Of a DNA stretch of 64,000 nucleotides, positions 18,309-26,156 are shown in pieces. Source of the DNA: Bradyrhizobium embrapense (lineage in GTDB: Bacteria > Pseudomonadota > Alphaproteobacteria > Rhizobiales > Xanthobacteraceae); NCBI RefSeq assembly GCF_001189235.2, contig NZ_LFIP02000004.1, positions 124,001-188,000 of the forward strand, written 5' to 3'. Every line of letters begins with the position of its first letter. Positions within the stretch are counted from its first letter, which is position 1. Made by a program: the position numbers and the translations under genes. The notes beneath the pieces are model-generated. The model did not search any database and was not told the DNA's origin. It worked only from the letters and a program-made list of their open reading frames with translations.

Positions 18309-18892
18309 GAGAAGTCATCCAGCAAGCTGCGCAGCCGGGCCATCGCCAGCCGCAAGCGTGATTTGACGGTGCCGAGCGGAATATCGAGCATCTTTGCGAT
18401 CTCCGCATGGGCGGTTTCGTGAAAGAAAGATAGCTCGATCACCCGCATCTGCTCATCCGGCAGCGCAGACAGCGCATCGCGGACCCGCGCCTCGATTTCA
18501 GATGCCGCCACCCCGGCGTCGGGCAACGGCCCCTCATCCCGCTGAAACTCGAGTTCCGTCTCGGACGTATCGCTCGTTGGGGTACGTTTCTGACGACGGA
18601 GCGCGTCGATGCGCAAGTTTCGCGCGATCGTGAATATCCAGGCTGCGGCACCCGCGCTGCCAGGATCGAACAGGCTTGCCTTCGACCACACGGCGAACAA
18701 GGCCTCCTGAGCCAGTTCGTCGGCAAGCTGCTCGCTTGCACCGGAGCGCTTCATGAACGTCTTGATGCGCGGCGCAAAATGCCGAAACAACGCCGCGAAG
18801 GCTTCGCGATCCCTGCGGACAGCAACGGCTTCGATCAGCCGGGCCCATCTGGCGGCATCCGACGTCTCATTGTCGGGAGTTTCACTCAGCAT
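18305..18892 (-). CDS. rpoE: ECF sigma factor RpoE (ECF11-type, ChrR-controlled)
   Basis: 195 residues from ATG at 18892 (MLSETPDNETS). Region 2 reads FAALFRHFAPRIKTFMKRSG through ELAQEALFAVWSKA and AAAWIFTIARNLRIDALRR. Region 4 ends in a helix-turn-helix, HAEIAKMLDIPLGTVKSRL. It directs RNA polymerase to TGATCC promoters and is held by ChrR until photo-oxidative stress. Its own promoter, with the same TGATCC-N16-CGTTnC form, lies about 115-140 bases upstream on this strand, implying autoregulation. Start codon choice is moderate because no strong ribosome-binding site is visible. Confidence 0.92.
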   Translation of the reverse strand: MLSETPDNETSDAARWARLIEAVAVRRDREAFAALFRHFAPRIKTFMKRSGASEQLADELAQEALFAVWSKASLFDPGSAGAAAWIFTIARNLRIDALRRQKRTPTSDTSETELEFQRDEGPLPDAGVAASEIEARVRDALSALPDEQMRVIELSFFHETAHAEIAKMLDIPLGTVKSRLRLAMARLRSLLDDFS

Positions 18893-19006
18893 GCCCCGCG
18901 GGCACTCCCCATCACTGACGGCTCTGCGACCGCAGTACCGGATCGCGCCGGGCCTGACCAGACCGATGACCCCGGAAAGATGTCGAGCGGCGGCTTGCAT
19001 GCATCA

Positions 19007-19034
19007 GGAACGTCACCCGGCTGCGGTTGGATCA
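19007..19034 (-). promoter_or_regulatory. Predicted sigma-E promoter for rpoE-chrR-DUF1295
   Basis: On the reverse strand TGATCC occupies 19034-19029, then exactly 16 bases, then CGTTCC at 19012-19007. This faces the rpoE gene (start 18892) and indicates autoregulation. The -35 box lies in the left arm of a perfect inverted repeat. Confidence 0.7.
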
Positions 19035-19052
19035 CTGCCGGTGATCCAACCG
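19024..19052. repeat. Perfect inverted repeat placing two divergent -35 boxes
   Basis: CGGTTGGATCAC (19024-19035) and GTGATCCAACCG (19041-19052) are perfect 12-bp inverted arms around a 5-base spacer. Each arm carries TGATCC oriented outward, so the dyad forms a symmetric back-to-back sigma-E promoter pair. Confidence 0.85.
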
Positions 19053-19069
19053 GCAACATTCGTCGTTTC
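19042..19069 (+). promoter_or_regulatory. Predicted sigma-E promoter for the FAD oxidoreductase-DUF1365-cfa operon
   Basis: TGATCC at 19042-19047, exactly 16 bases, then CGTTTC at 19064-19069. Transcription would start near 19076, giving a leader of about 50 bases to the operon's first gene. Confidence 0.7.
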
Positions 19070-19126
19070 GTTCCATGACGCCGACTGCGCGATCGGCCGG
19101 CCCATCGTACCGCCGAGGGATTGTTG

Positions 19127-20479
19127 TTGAGCAGCGACGGCAGATTGAACATAGCCGTGATCGGAACCGGCATTTCCGGCCTTTCGGCTGCCTGGCTGCT
19201 CAGCCAGCGGCACGATGTGACCGTCTACGAGAAGTCCGATCGGATCGGCGGGCACTCCAACACTGTGATGGCGACCGTCGGTCACGAGCGCGTTGCCGTG
19301 GATACCGGCTTCATCGTTTTCAACCGGAAGACCTACCCTAATCTCGCTGCGCTGTTCCGGCATCTCGACATCCCCACGCAAGCGTCGGAGATGTCGCTAT
19401 CGGTCTCGCTCGACCGCGGCAATCTCGAATATTCCGGGACCGGCCTCTCGGGTCTGCTGGCGCAGCCAGGCAACCTCCTGCGCCCGCGTTTCTGGTCGAT
19501 GCTGCGCGACCTCGTCCGATTCTATGATCGCGCGACACGCGACGCCGCTCGGCTGAGCGACGAGAGGATCAGCCTCGGCGATTATCTCATGCAAGGGGGT
19601 TATGGCTCAGCTTTCCGCGACGACCACCTGCTGCCGATGGCGAGCGCCATCTGGTCGGCGCCTCCGGATGAAATTCTCGCCTTTCCGGCGGCAACGTTCA
19701 TTCGCTTCCACCACAATCACGGGCTGCTCCAATTGACGGGACGGCCGCCATGGGAAACCGTGATCGGCGGCAGCCGGGTCTACGTACAGGGGCTGGTCCA
19801 ACCGTTCGCGGACCGGATCAGGCTCGACTGCGGCGTGGTCGGGATACGCCGATCGTCCGGCCGCGTCATGGTCACGGATGTCCGCGGGGAAACGCAGCCG
19901 TACGATCACGTCGTGCTCGCAACACACGCAAATCAGGCATTATCGGCGATCGACGACCCGACGCCCGATGAGGCCGAATTGCTCGGCGCGTTCCGCTATA
20001 GCCGCAATCTTGCGGTGCTCCACTCCGATCCCAGATTCATGCCCCGACGTAGACCGGCCTGGTCGAGCTGGAATTATGTCGGCTCGCGCGATAAGGCCGC
20101 CACGGCGGTCGGCGTCACCTATTGGATGAACCGGCTCCAGGGCATTCCCCAGCATCTGCCGCTCTTCGTCACGCTCAATCCGGCGCATCCGCCACACAGC
20201 GACACGCTGCATCACACGGAGGTGTACGAGCATCCGATTTTCGATGCCGCCGCGATCGCCGCACAGCAAGGGCTCTGGTCGCTGCAAGGCCGGAAGAACA
20301 CCTGGTTCTGCGGCGCGCATTTTGGTGCCGGCTTCCACGAAGACGGGCTGCAATCAGGGCTTGCCGTAGCCGAGCAGCTTGGAGGCGTGCGGCGGCCGTG
20401 GACCGTGCCGGACGAATCCGGACGCATCGCGCTCGCCGCAAGCGCGAGGTCGTTGCCCGAACCGGAGCTGCAGCCATGA
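19127..20479 (+). CDS. FAD-dependent amine oxidase-like oxidoreductase of lipid-modification operon
   Basis: About 450 residues. Three TTG codons stand in a row (19121, 19124, 19127); GAGGGA at 19115-19120 best fits the third. The N-terminal Rossmann fold reads IAVIGTGISGLSAAWLL with acidic VYEKSDRIGGHSNT, the dinucleotide motif of flavin amine oxidases. Close to the C-terminus KNTWFCGAHFGAGFHEDGLQ is typical of the squalene/phytoene-desaturase-like members found beside cyclopropane synthases. In Rhodobacter, similar ChrR-regulon flavoproteins desaturate methylated fatty acyl chains on the way to furan fatty acids. Coupled to DUF1365 by a 4-base overlap. Exact reaction here is inferred. Confidence 0.88.
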   Translation: MSSDGRLNIAVIGTGISGLSAAWLLSQRHDVTVYEKSDRIGGHSNTVMATVGHERVAVDTGFIVFNRKTYPNLAALFRHLDIPTQASEMSLSVSLDRGNLEYSGTGLSGLLAQPGNLLRPRFWSMLRDLVRFYDRATRDAARLSDERISLGDYLMQGGYGSAFRDDHLLPMASAIWSAPPDEILAFPAATFIRFHHNHGLLQLTGRPPWETVIGGSRVYVQGLVQPFADRIRLDCGVVGIRRSSGRVMVTDVRGETQPYDHVVLATHANQALSAIDDPTPDEAELLGAFRYSRNLAVLHSDPRFMPRRRPAWSSWNYVGSRDKAATAVGVTYWMNRLQGIPQHLPLFVTLNPAHPPHSDTLHHTEVYEHPIFDAAAIAAQQGLWSLQGRKNTWFCGAHFGAGFHEDGLQSGLAVAEQLGGVRRPWTVPDESGRIALAASARSLPEPELQP

Positions 20480-21279
20480 CGCTTCGCTCCTGCCTCTATC
20501 GTGGCAACATCATGCATCGGCGGCTGCGGCCCACCACGCACCGCTTCCGCTATCGTGCATTCTGGCTGCTGCTCGATCTCGACGAGATGCACCTGCTCGC
20601 TTCCCGTTTGCGGCTGTTCTCCTGCAACAGATTCAACCTTTTTGCATTTCACGATGCCGATCATGGCGACGGCAGCGCGACGCCACTGCGCCTGCAGGCC
20701 GAACGCTGCCTGATGCAGGCAGGGATCGATATCGCCGGAGGACCGATCCAGCTCTTCTGCATGCCTCGAACCCTCGGCTACGACTTCAATCCGCTCAGCC
20801 TCTATTTCTGCCACCGGCACGACGGCCAGCTCGCCGCGGTCATCTATGAGGTTCACAACACGTTCGGCGAACGCCACGCCTATGTGGCCTCGGTCGCGGC
20901 CGATACTGGCACCATCCGGCATGACTGCGGCAAGGCCTTCTACGTGTCCCCCTTCATGAGCATGGACCTGTCCTATCACTTTCGGCTGAACCAACCGGAC
21001 GAGCATTTTGGGCTCGGCATCAGCGCAAGCTCGGGCGGAGAGACGGTGCTCGGCGCATGCCTGACGGCGTCACGCCACGAGCTCAGCGACCAAGCGCTGT
21101 TGTCCAGTTTCGCCGCCATTCCCCTGGTTACGATCAAGGTGATCCTTGCGATTCATTGGGAAGCGTTGCGGCTCTGGTTGAAGGGCTTGCGGTTACACGG
21201 GCGCCCGCAATCCTCCCCTCACGCGATCACGACTGTGCCCCCATCGCCCCAGCACCGGATTGACTCGCATGCACTCTGA
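20476..21279 (+). CDS. DUF1365 family protein
   Basis: 267 residues; ATG at 20476 overlaps the upstream stop as ATGA, so longer in-frame versions are not needed. Family hallmarks: MTLRSCLYRGNIMHRRLRP at the start, PRTLGYDFNPLSLYFCHR and VHNTFGERHAYV in the middle, and KAFYVSPFMSMDLSYHF later. DUF1365 proteins are nearly always encoded between a flavin amine oxidase and a cyclopropane-fatty-acyl synthase, as here. Biochemical role is unknown; it probably assists modification of unsaturated membrane acyl chains. It overlaps the start region of the next gene, so the three genes form one tightly packed operon. Confidence 0.9.
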   Translation: MTLRSCLYRGNIMHRRLRPTTHRFRYRAFWLLLDLDEMHLLASRLRLFSCNRFNLFAFHDADHGDGSATPLRLQAERCLMQAGIDIAGGPIQLFCMPRTLGYDFNPLSLYFCHRHDGQLAAVIYEVHNTFGERHAYVASVAADTGTIRHDCGKAFYVSPFMSMDLSYHFRLNQPDEHFGLGISASSGGETVLGACLTASRHELSDQALLSSFAAIPLVTIKVILAIHWEALRLWLKGLRLHGRPQSSPHAITTVPPSPQHRIDSHAL

Positions 21280-22531
21280 CCACCCGCAGACCGTCCCCTG
21301 CCCGCATCCCGTCGAATGGCCGCCGGTGCTGCGAGCGACTGTCGGGACGCTGCTGCGGCGGCTGTTTCGCCGTATCGATTGCGGCGAAATCCTGATCCAG
21401 ACCCCGAGCGGACGCGGCGTCGCGATCTCCGGGATGCGTAGCGAAGAGCAAGCGCATATCAGGATCCATGATTGGAAATGCTTGCTTCGGCTGCTGATCG
21501 GCGGCGATCTGGGTTTTGCCGAAGGCTTCCTTGCCGGTGAATGGTCCACGCCCGACATATACTCGTTCCTGAGCGCAGCTGCACCGCGTTCGGCATACGC
21601 CCCATCGTTCGAACGGCTGAAGCCGCCGCAGCCTCTGAATCGGCTTCGTCACGCCCTGCTCAATCGCAATACCAGGCGCGGCAGCCGGCGCAACATTCGC
21701 GCCCATTACGATCTCGGTAATGATTTCTACCGCCTCTGGCTCGACCCGAGCATGACCTATTCATCGGCGATCTTCACCTCGCCACACCAGACGCTCGCGC
21801 AGGCCCAGCAGAACAAGCTCGATCGGGTCGCCGAGCTGCTCGATCTCAGCGGCGGCGAGAGGGTTCTCGAGATCGGTTGCGGCTGGGGCGCGCTGGCACA
21901 GCGTCTTGTCGAACGGAATGTCTGTCACGTCACGGGCCTGACACTGTCGACCGAACAGCTTGGCTACGCATGCGAGCAGCTCGCCGAACAGGGTCTCGCC
22001 GACAGGGCCAATCTGCGGCTCGAGGACTATCGCGACACCAAGGGCACCTATGATCGCGTCGTCTCGATCGAGATGCTGGAGGCGGTCGGCGAGGCGTACT
22101 GGCCGCTGTTTTTCGACAATCTGCGACAGCGGCTCGATATCGGCGGCATCGCGGTGCTGCAGGTGATCACGATCGACGAACGTCGCTTCGAGAACTATCG
22201 CAGGCGGCCGGAATTCATCCAGCGATACGTATTTCCGGGCGGAATGTTGCCGACGGTCGAGATCGTCGAACGACTGGTCGACAGTTCCGGACTTCGGCTG
22301 GTTTCGACCGAGTTCTTCGCTGCCAGCTATGCGCGCACGCTGGCCGATTGGCGCGACCGGTTCGTCAACGCCTGGCCATCGATCGAAGCCCTCGGCTTCG
22401 ATGTCCGTTTCAAGCGGATGTGGGAGTATTATCTGGCCTATTGCCGGCTCGGCTTTGAAATCGGCGCTCTCAATGTGGGGCTGTACAAGATCGAACGACC
22501 GTCTCGACCGAACCGTGCCGGGCGAATCTGA
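21269..22531 (+). CDS. Cyclopropane-fatty-acyl-phospholipid synthase family methyltransferase
   Basis: 420 residues from ATG at 21269, overlapping the end of DUF1365. A helical N-terminal domain is followed by the CFA catalytic core: RAHYDLGNDFYRLWLDPSMT, SAM motif VLEIGCGWGALAQRLVER, then YDRVVSIEMLEAVGEAYWP and IQRYVFPGGMLPT, with C-terminal YYLAYCRLGFEIGALNVGLY. It transfers a methyl group from SAM to a cis double bond in a phospholipid acyl chain, giving either a cyclopropane ring or, with its operon partners, a methyl-branched intermediate. Last gene of the sigma-E-driven operon. Whether it is a Cfa or a furan-pathway methylase (UfaM-like) cannot be settled from sequence alone. Confidence 0.92.
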   Translation: MHSDHPQTVPCPHPVEWPPVLRATVGTLLRRLFRRIDCGEILIQTPSGRGVAISGMRSEEQAHIRIHDWKCLLRLLIGGDLGFAEGFLAGEWSTPDIYSFLSAAAPRSAYAPSFERLKPPQPLNRLRHALLNRNTRRGSRRNIRAHYDLGNDFYRLWLDPSMTYSSAIFTSPHQTLAQAQQNKLDRVAELLDLSGGERVLEIGCGWGALAQRLVERNVCHVTGLTLSTEQLGYACEQLAEQGLADRANLRLEDYRDTKGTYDRVVSIEMLEAVGEAYWPLFFDNLRQRLDIGGIAVLQVITIDERRFENYRRRPEFIQRYVFPGGMLPTVEIVERLVDSSGLRLVSTEFFAASYARTLADWRDRFVNAWPSIEALGFDVRFKRMWEYYLAYCRLGFEIGALNVGLYKIERPSRPNRAGRI

Positions 22532-22738
22532 CGCAGCGCGCCGATTTGCAGTGGGATTTGGCCGGATCGCAGCGCATTTTCAAAACGATCTTTCCGGCTG
22601 TGTCATCCCCGCACGGTCAACTGGCTAACGCAGAGCCCCACGCGAATTTCGCCGCACTGCAAAAGCCTTCCCCTTTTGCCATCGGCACACTAGTTTCCGG
22701 CCAGAGCAAAACACGGACCGGCAAAAGATTACCCCGAC

Positions 22739-23773
22739 ATGGCATTCAACAAAGACGTCATTGAAGCGATTGGCAACACCCCCCTCATCAAGCTGAAACG
22801 CGCGTCCGAACTGACCGGGTGCACCATCCTCGGCAAGGCCGAATTCATGAATCCCGGCCAATCGGTCAAGGATCGCGCCGGCAAGGGGATGATCCTGGAG
22901 GCCGAAAAGCGCGGCGACCTGAAGCCCGGCGGGCTGGTGGTCGAATCGACTGCGGGCAATACCGGCATCGGGCTCGCGGTCGTGGCGAGTGCGCGGGGCT
23001 ACCGCACCCTGATCGTCATTCCGGAGACGCAGAGCCAGGAAAAGAAGGACATGCTGCGGCTGTGCGGGGCCGAGCTGGTCGAAGCGCCGGCACTGCCCTA
23101 CTCCAATCCGAACAACTATCAGCATCTCGGCAAGCGCCTCGCCGAGCAGCTGCGCAAGACCGAGCCGAACGGCGTGCTGTTCGCCGACCAGTGGAACAAC
23201 CTCGACAATCCCAAGGCGCATTACGACTCGACCGGACCGGAGATCTGGCAGCAGACCAGCGGCAAGGTGGATGCCTTCATCTGCTCGGTCGGCACCGGCG
23301 GCACGCTCGCCGGCATCAGCCGCTACTTGAAGGAAAAGAACAAGGACATCGTCACCGCTTGCGCCGATCCGCACGGTTTTGCGATGTACGAGCTGTTCAA
23401 GAACGGCCAGGTCAAATCGACGCCGGGCGACTCGATCACCGAAGGCATCGGCCTCGGACGCAAGACACCGGTGATCGAGACCGCGAACGTCGACGATGCG
23501 TTCCTGGTCTCCGACGAGGAAGCCGTGACCATCATCTACGAGCTGCTGGAGCACGAAGGCCTGTGCCTCGGCGGCTCGACCGGCGTCAACATCGCGGGCG
23601 CGATCCAGCTCGCCAAGCAGCTCGGCCCCGGCAAGACCATCGTCACCATTCTCTGCGACTCCGGCAACCGCTATCAGTCCAAGCTGTTCAACCCGGCCTT
23701 CATGCGGTCGAAGAATCTGCCGGTCCCGGAATGGCTGGAAAAGCGCAGCAAGATCGAGCTGCCGTTCGTCTGA
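22739..23773 (+). CDS. cysK: Cysteine synthase A (O-acetylserine sulfhydrylase)
   Basis: 344 residues. PLP-dependent fold type II enzyme: NPGQSVKDRAGKGM holds the PLP lysine K44, STAGNTGIGLA binds the substrate carboxylate, and SVGTGGTLAG grips the PLP phosphate. It converts O-acetylserine and sulfide to cysteine in the cytoplasm. The C-terminus is about 20 residues longer than the enteric enzyme, a length common in rhizobial CysK. Preceded by about 200 bases of non-coding DNA without an obvious strong ribosome-binding site; followed by a palindromic repeat and the convergent aap transporter operon. Confidence 0.95.
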   Translation: MAFNKDVIEAIGNTPLIKLKRASELTGCTILGKAEFMNPGQSVKDRAGKGMILEAEKRGDLKPGGLVVESTAGNTGIGLAVVASARGYRTLIVIPETQSQEKKDMLRLCGAELVEAPALPYSNPNNYQHLGKRLAEQLRKTEPNGVLFADQWNNLDNPKAHYDSTGPEIWQQTSGKVDAFICSVGTGGTLAGISRYLKEKNKDIVTACADPHGFAMYELFKNGQVKSTPGDSITEGIGLGRKTPVIETANVDDAFLVSDEEAVTIIYELLEHEGLCLGGSTGVNIAGAIQLAKQLGPGKTIVTILCDSGNRYQSKLFNPAFMRSKNLPVPEWLEKRSKIELPFV

Positions 23774-23793
23774 CGAACGAAATCCCCGCAGAC

Positions 23794-23875
23794 GTCATTG
23801 CGAGGAGCTATTGCGACGAAGCAATCCATGCTTCCGATGCGGACGATTGGATTGCTTCGCTCCGCTCGCAATGAC
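23794..23875. repeat. Intergenic palindromic repeat element (REP/hairpin type)
   Basis: The outer arms GTCATTGCGAG and CTCGCAATGAC and the inner arms GAAGCAATCCA and TGGATTGCTTC form nested inverted repeats across 82 bases. It sits exactly between the convergent cysK and aapP genes. Sequences of this form are scattered in many copies between genes of Bradyrhizobium and relatives. It probably acts as a bidirectional terminator or mRNA end protector. Confidence 0.8.
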
Positions 23876-23883
23876 AGCGGAAA

Positions 23884-24624
23884 TCACCGCAAGATCTGGC
23901 TCAGGAACAGCTTCGACCGCGCATGCTGCGGGTTGGCGAAGAATTCCTGCGGCGTGTTCGACTCGATGATCTGACCGGCGTCCATGAACACGACGCGGTT
24001 GGCGACCTCGCGGGCAAAGCCCATCTCGTGGGTCACGACCAGCATGGTCATGCCCTCCCTCGCGAGATCGACCATGGTGTCGAGCACTTCCTTGACCATC
24101 TCCGGGTCGAGCGCCGAGGTCGGCTCGTCGAACAGCATCACCTTCGGGTTCATGGTCAGTGCGCGGGCGATCGCGACGCGTTGCTGCTGACCGCCCGACA
24201 TCTGGCCGGGAAACTTTTTGGCCTGATGCGGGATCTTGACCCGCTCGAGGAACTTCATCGCGGTCGCCTCGGCATCCTTCTTCGGGATGTTGCGCACCCA
24301 GATCGGCGCCAGCGTGCAATTGTCGAGCACGGTGAGATGCGGGAACAGGTTGAAGCTCTGGAACACCATGCCGACTTCGCGGCGGACCTCGTCGACCCGG
24401 CGCAAATTCGGGCCGAGCTCGATGCCGTCGACCACGATCTCGCCTTCCTGGAATTCCTCCAGCGCGTTGATGCAGCGGATCAGCGTCGACTTGCCGGAGC
24501 CCGACGGGCCGCAGATCACGATGCGCTCACCCTTGCCGACCTCAAGGTTGATGTCGCGCAACACGTGGAAGTCGCCGTACCATTTGTTGAGCGTGGAAAT
24601 GTTGACGATCGGGGTTGTGGACAT
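23884..24624 (-). CDS. aapP: General amino-acid ABC transporter ATP-binding protein AapP
   Basis: 246 residues from ATG at 24624. Walker A GPSGSGKST (39-47), ABC signature MSGGQQQR (142-149), Walker B VMLFDEPTSALD (162-173), and the switch His in VVTHEMGFA. It energises uptake of a broad range of L-amino acids. The sequence is that of the polar-amino-acid (GlnQ/AapP) subfamily. It is the last gene of aapJ-aapQ-aapM-aapP, 11 bases after aapM. The palindromic repeat immediately downstream probably ends the transcript. Confidence 0.94.
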   Translation of the reverse strand: MSTTPIVNISTLNKWYGDFHVLRDINLEVGKGERIVICGPSGSGKSTLIRCINALEEFQEGEIVVDGIELGPNLRRVDEVRREVGMVFQSFNLFPHLTVLDNCTLAPIWVRNIPKKDAEATAMKFLERVKIPHQAKKFPGQMSGGQQQRVAIARALTMNPKVMLFDEPTSALDPEMVKEVLDTMVDLAREGMTMLVVTHEMGFAREVANRVVFMDAGQIIESNTPQEFFANPQHARSKLFLSQILR

Positions 24625-24635
24625 GGTGACCTTGT

Positions 24636-26156
24636 TCAGTGGCGGCGGTGAGCGTTGAGCCGGTTTTCGACGAACAGCGAGTAGCGCGACATTCCAAAGC
24701 AGAACACGAAATAGATCATTCCTGCAAAGGCAAAGCCGGTAAAGGCCGTGGTCGGCGTCGACCAGTTCGGATCGGAGAACGATGCCCTCAGGGAACCCAA
24801 CAGATCGAACAGCGCCACGATCGACACCAGCGAGGTATCCTTGAACAGCGAGATGAAGCTGTTGACGATGCCGGGAATAACGTAGCGCAGCGCCTGCGGC
24901 AGTACGATCAGCGACGTCGTCTTCCACCAGGACAGGCCGAGCGCCGATGCGGCCTCCGCCTGGCCGCGCGCTACCGCCGCCAGCCCGCCCCTGATCACCT
25001 CAGCCATATAGGCGCCGGTAAAGATCGCGACGCCGATCAGGGCACGCAACAGGCCGTCGACGGCGAAATTGCCCGGCACGAACAGCGGCAGCATGTAGGT
25101 CGCGAAGAACAGCACCGTGATCAGCGGCACGCCGCGCCAGAATTCGATGAAGGCGATCGAGAAGATCCGGATCAGCGGGATGCTGGAGCGGCGGCCGAGC
25201 GCGAGCGCAATCCCGATCGGCATCGAGGCGACGATGCCGGTGATCGCGATCACCAGCGTCACCAGCAGGCCGCCCCACAGTCGCGTATCGACGATGGGAA
25301 AGCCGCCGCGGTCGAGCCCCATCAGCTTGATGCCGACGGCGATCCCGGCAAAGCTCAGCAGGCTGCCGATCAATGCCCTGCGGCCGGTCTGCACACCGCC
25401 TCCGAGCACGAACAGCACGGCGGAGACGATCACGGCGGTGACCAGGAAATCGCCCCAGACCGGCAGCGACGAGAGCTGCAACTGGTCGCGCAGCCAGGCC
25501 AGCGGAAAGATCAGCCAATGGATCAGAAGGCCGACCAGGACGAGCAGCTTGCCCAGCACCCACGGCAGCGGCGCGATCGCCGAACTCTTGCTGAGATTGA
25601 CCAGGAGATCGCCGGCGCCGCCGATGCTCTGCTCGAACAGCTGCAACACGCCGGCGGTCCAGCTCACGCCGAAGCCGGCGATGCCGCCGCCATGCAGCAG
25701 GAAGAACGCCACCACCGGAAAGGCGAAGAAGAACAGGCCGGAGTTGATGCCCTTGGCCGGCAGGCGTGGCATCAGCAGCGGCAGCAACAACGCGGCGCCA
25801 AGCCCATAGGTCAGATTGACCCGCCAGCGCTGGGCTTCCGGATAGAAGCCATAGATCAGCTGCGTCAGCTTGGCCTGAATATAGGGCCAGCAGGCGCCGA
25901 CCTCGTGCCCCGCCTTTTCGGTGAGGCAAGCGGTGCGATCCTTGCCGGACCAGACCGCGTCGACCAGCAGGAACTTGAACGTCGGGACAACGATGTACCA
26001 GGCCAGCAACAGCCCGAGCACCGTGAGCAGGATGTTGCCGGGCGAATTCAGCAGCCGCGTTCGCAGGAAGCCGATGAGGCCGGCGGTCTTGGCCGGCGCT
26101 GCACGCTCGGCGACCAGATCCTGCCGGACAAAGGACGAGGCGGACAGATCGGTCAT
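24636..26156 (-). CDS. aapM: General amino-acid ABC transporter permease AapM (enlarged)
   Basis: 506 residues from ATG at 26156, overlapping the aapQ stop. The N-terminal segment with ACLTEKAGHEVGACWPYIQA and EAQRWRVN is typical of AapM. The C-terminal permease domain (about 290-506) has the cytoplasmic EAA loop (GQAEAASALGLSWWKT) and IVNSFISLFKDTSLV. Between them, about residues 158-290 form an additional hydrophobic stretch with several predicted membrane segments, making the protein longer than the roughly 385-residue Rhizobium AapM I recall. The frame is continuous with no sign of error. It forms the channel with AapQ. Confidence 0.9.
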   Translation of the reverse strand: MTDLSASSFVRQDLVAERAAPAKTAGLIGFLRTRLLNSPGNILLTVLGLLLAWYIVVPTFKFLLVDAVWSGKDRTACLTEKAGHEVGACWPYIQAKLTQLIYGFYPEAQRWRVNLTYGLGAALLLPLLMPRLPAKGINSGLFFFAFPVVAFFLLHGGGIAGFGVSWTAGVLQLFEQSIGGAGDLLVNLSKSSAIAPLPWVLGKLLVLVGLLIHWLIFPLAWLRDQLQLSSLPVWGDFLVTAVIVSAVLFVLGGGVQTGRRALIGSLLSFAGIAVGIKLMGLDRGGFPIVDTRLWGGLLVTLVIAITGIVASMPIGIALALGRRSSIPLIRIFSIAFIEFWRGVPLITVLFFATYMLPLFVPGNFAVDGLLRALIGVAIFTGAYMAEVIRGGLAAVARGQAEAASALGLSWWKTTSLIVLPQALRYVIPGIVNSFISLFKDTSLVSIVALFDLLGSLRASFSDPNWSTPTTAFTGFAFAGMIYFVFCFGMSRYSLFVENRLNAHRRH

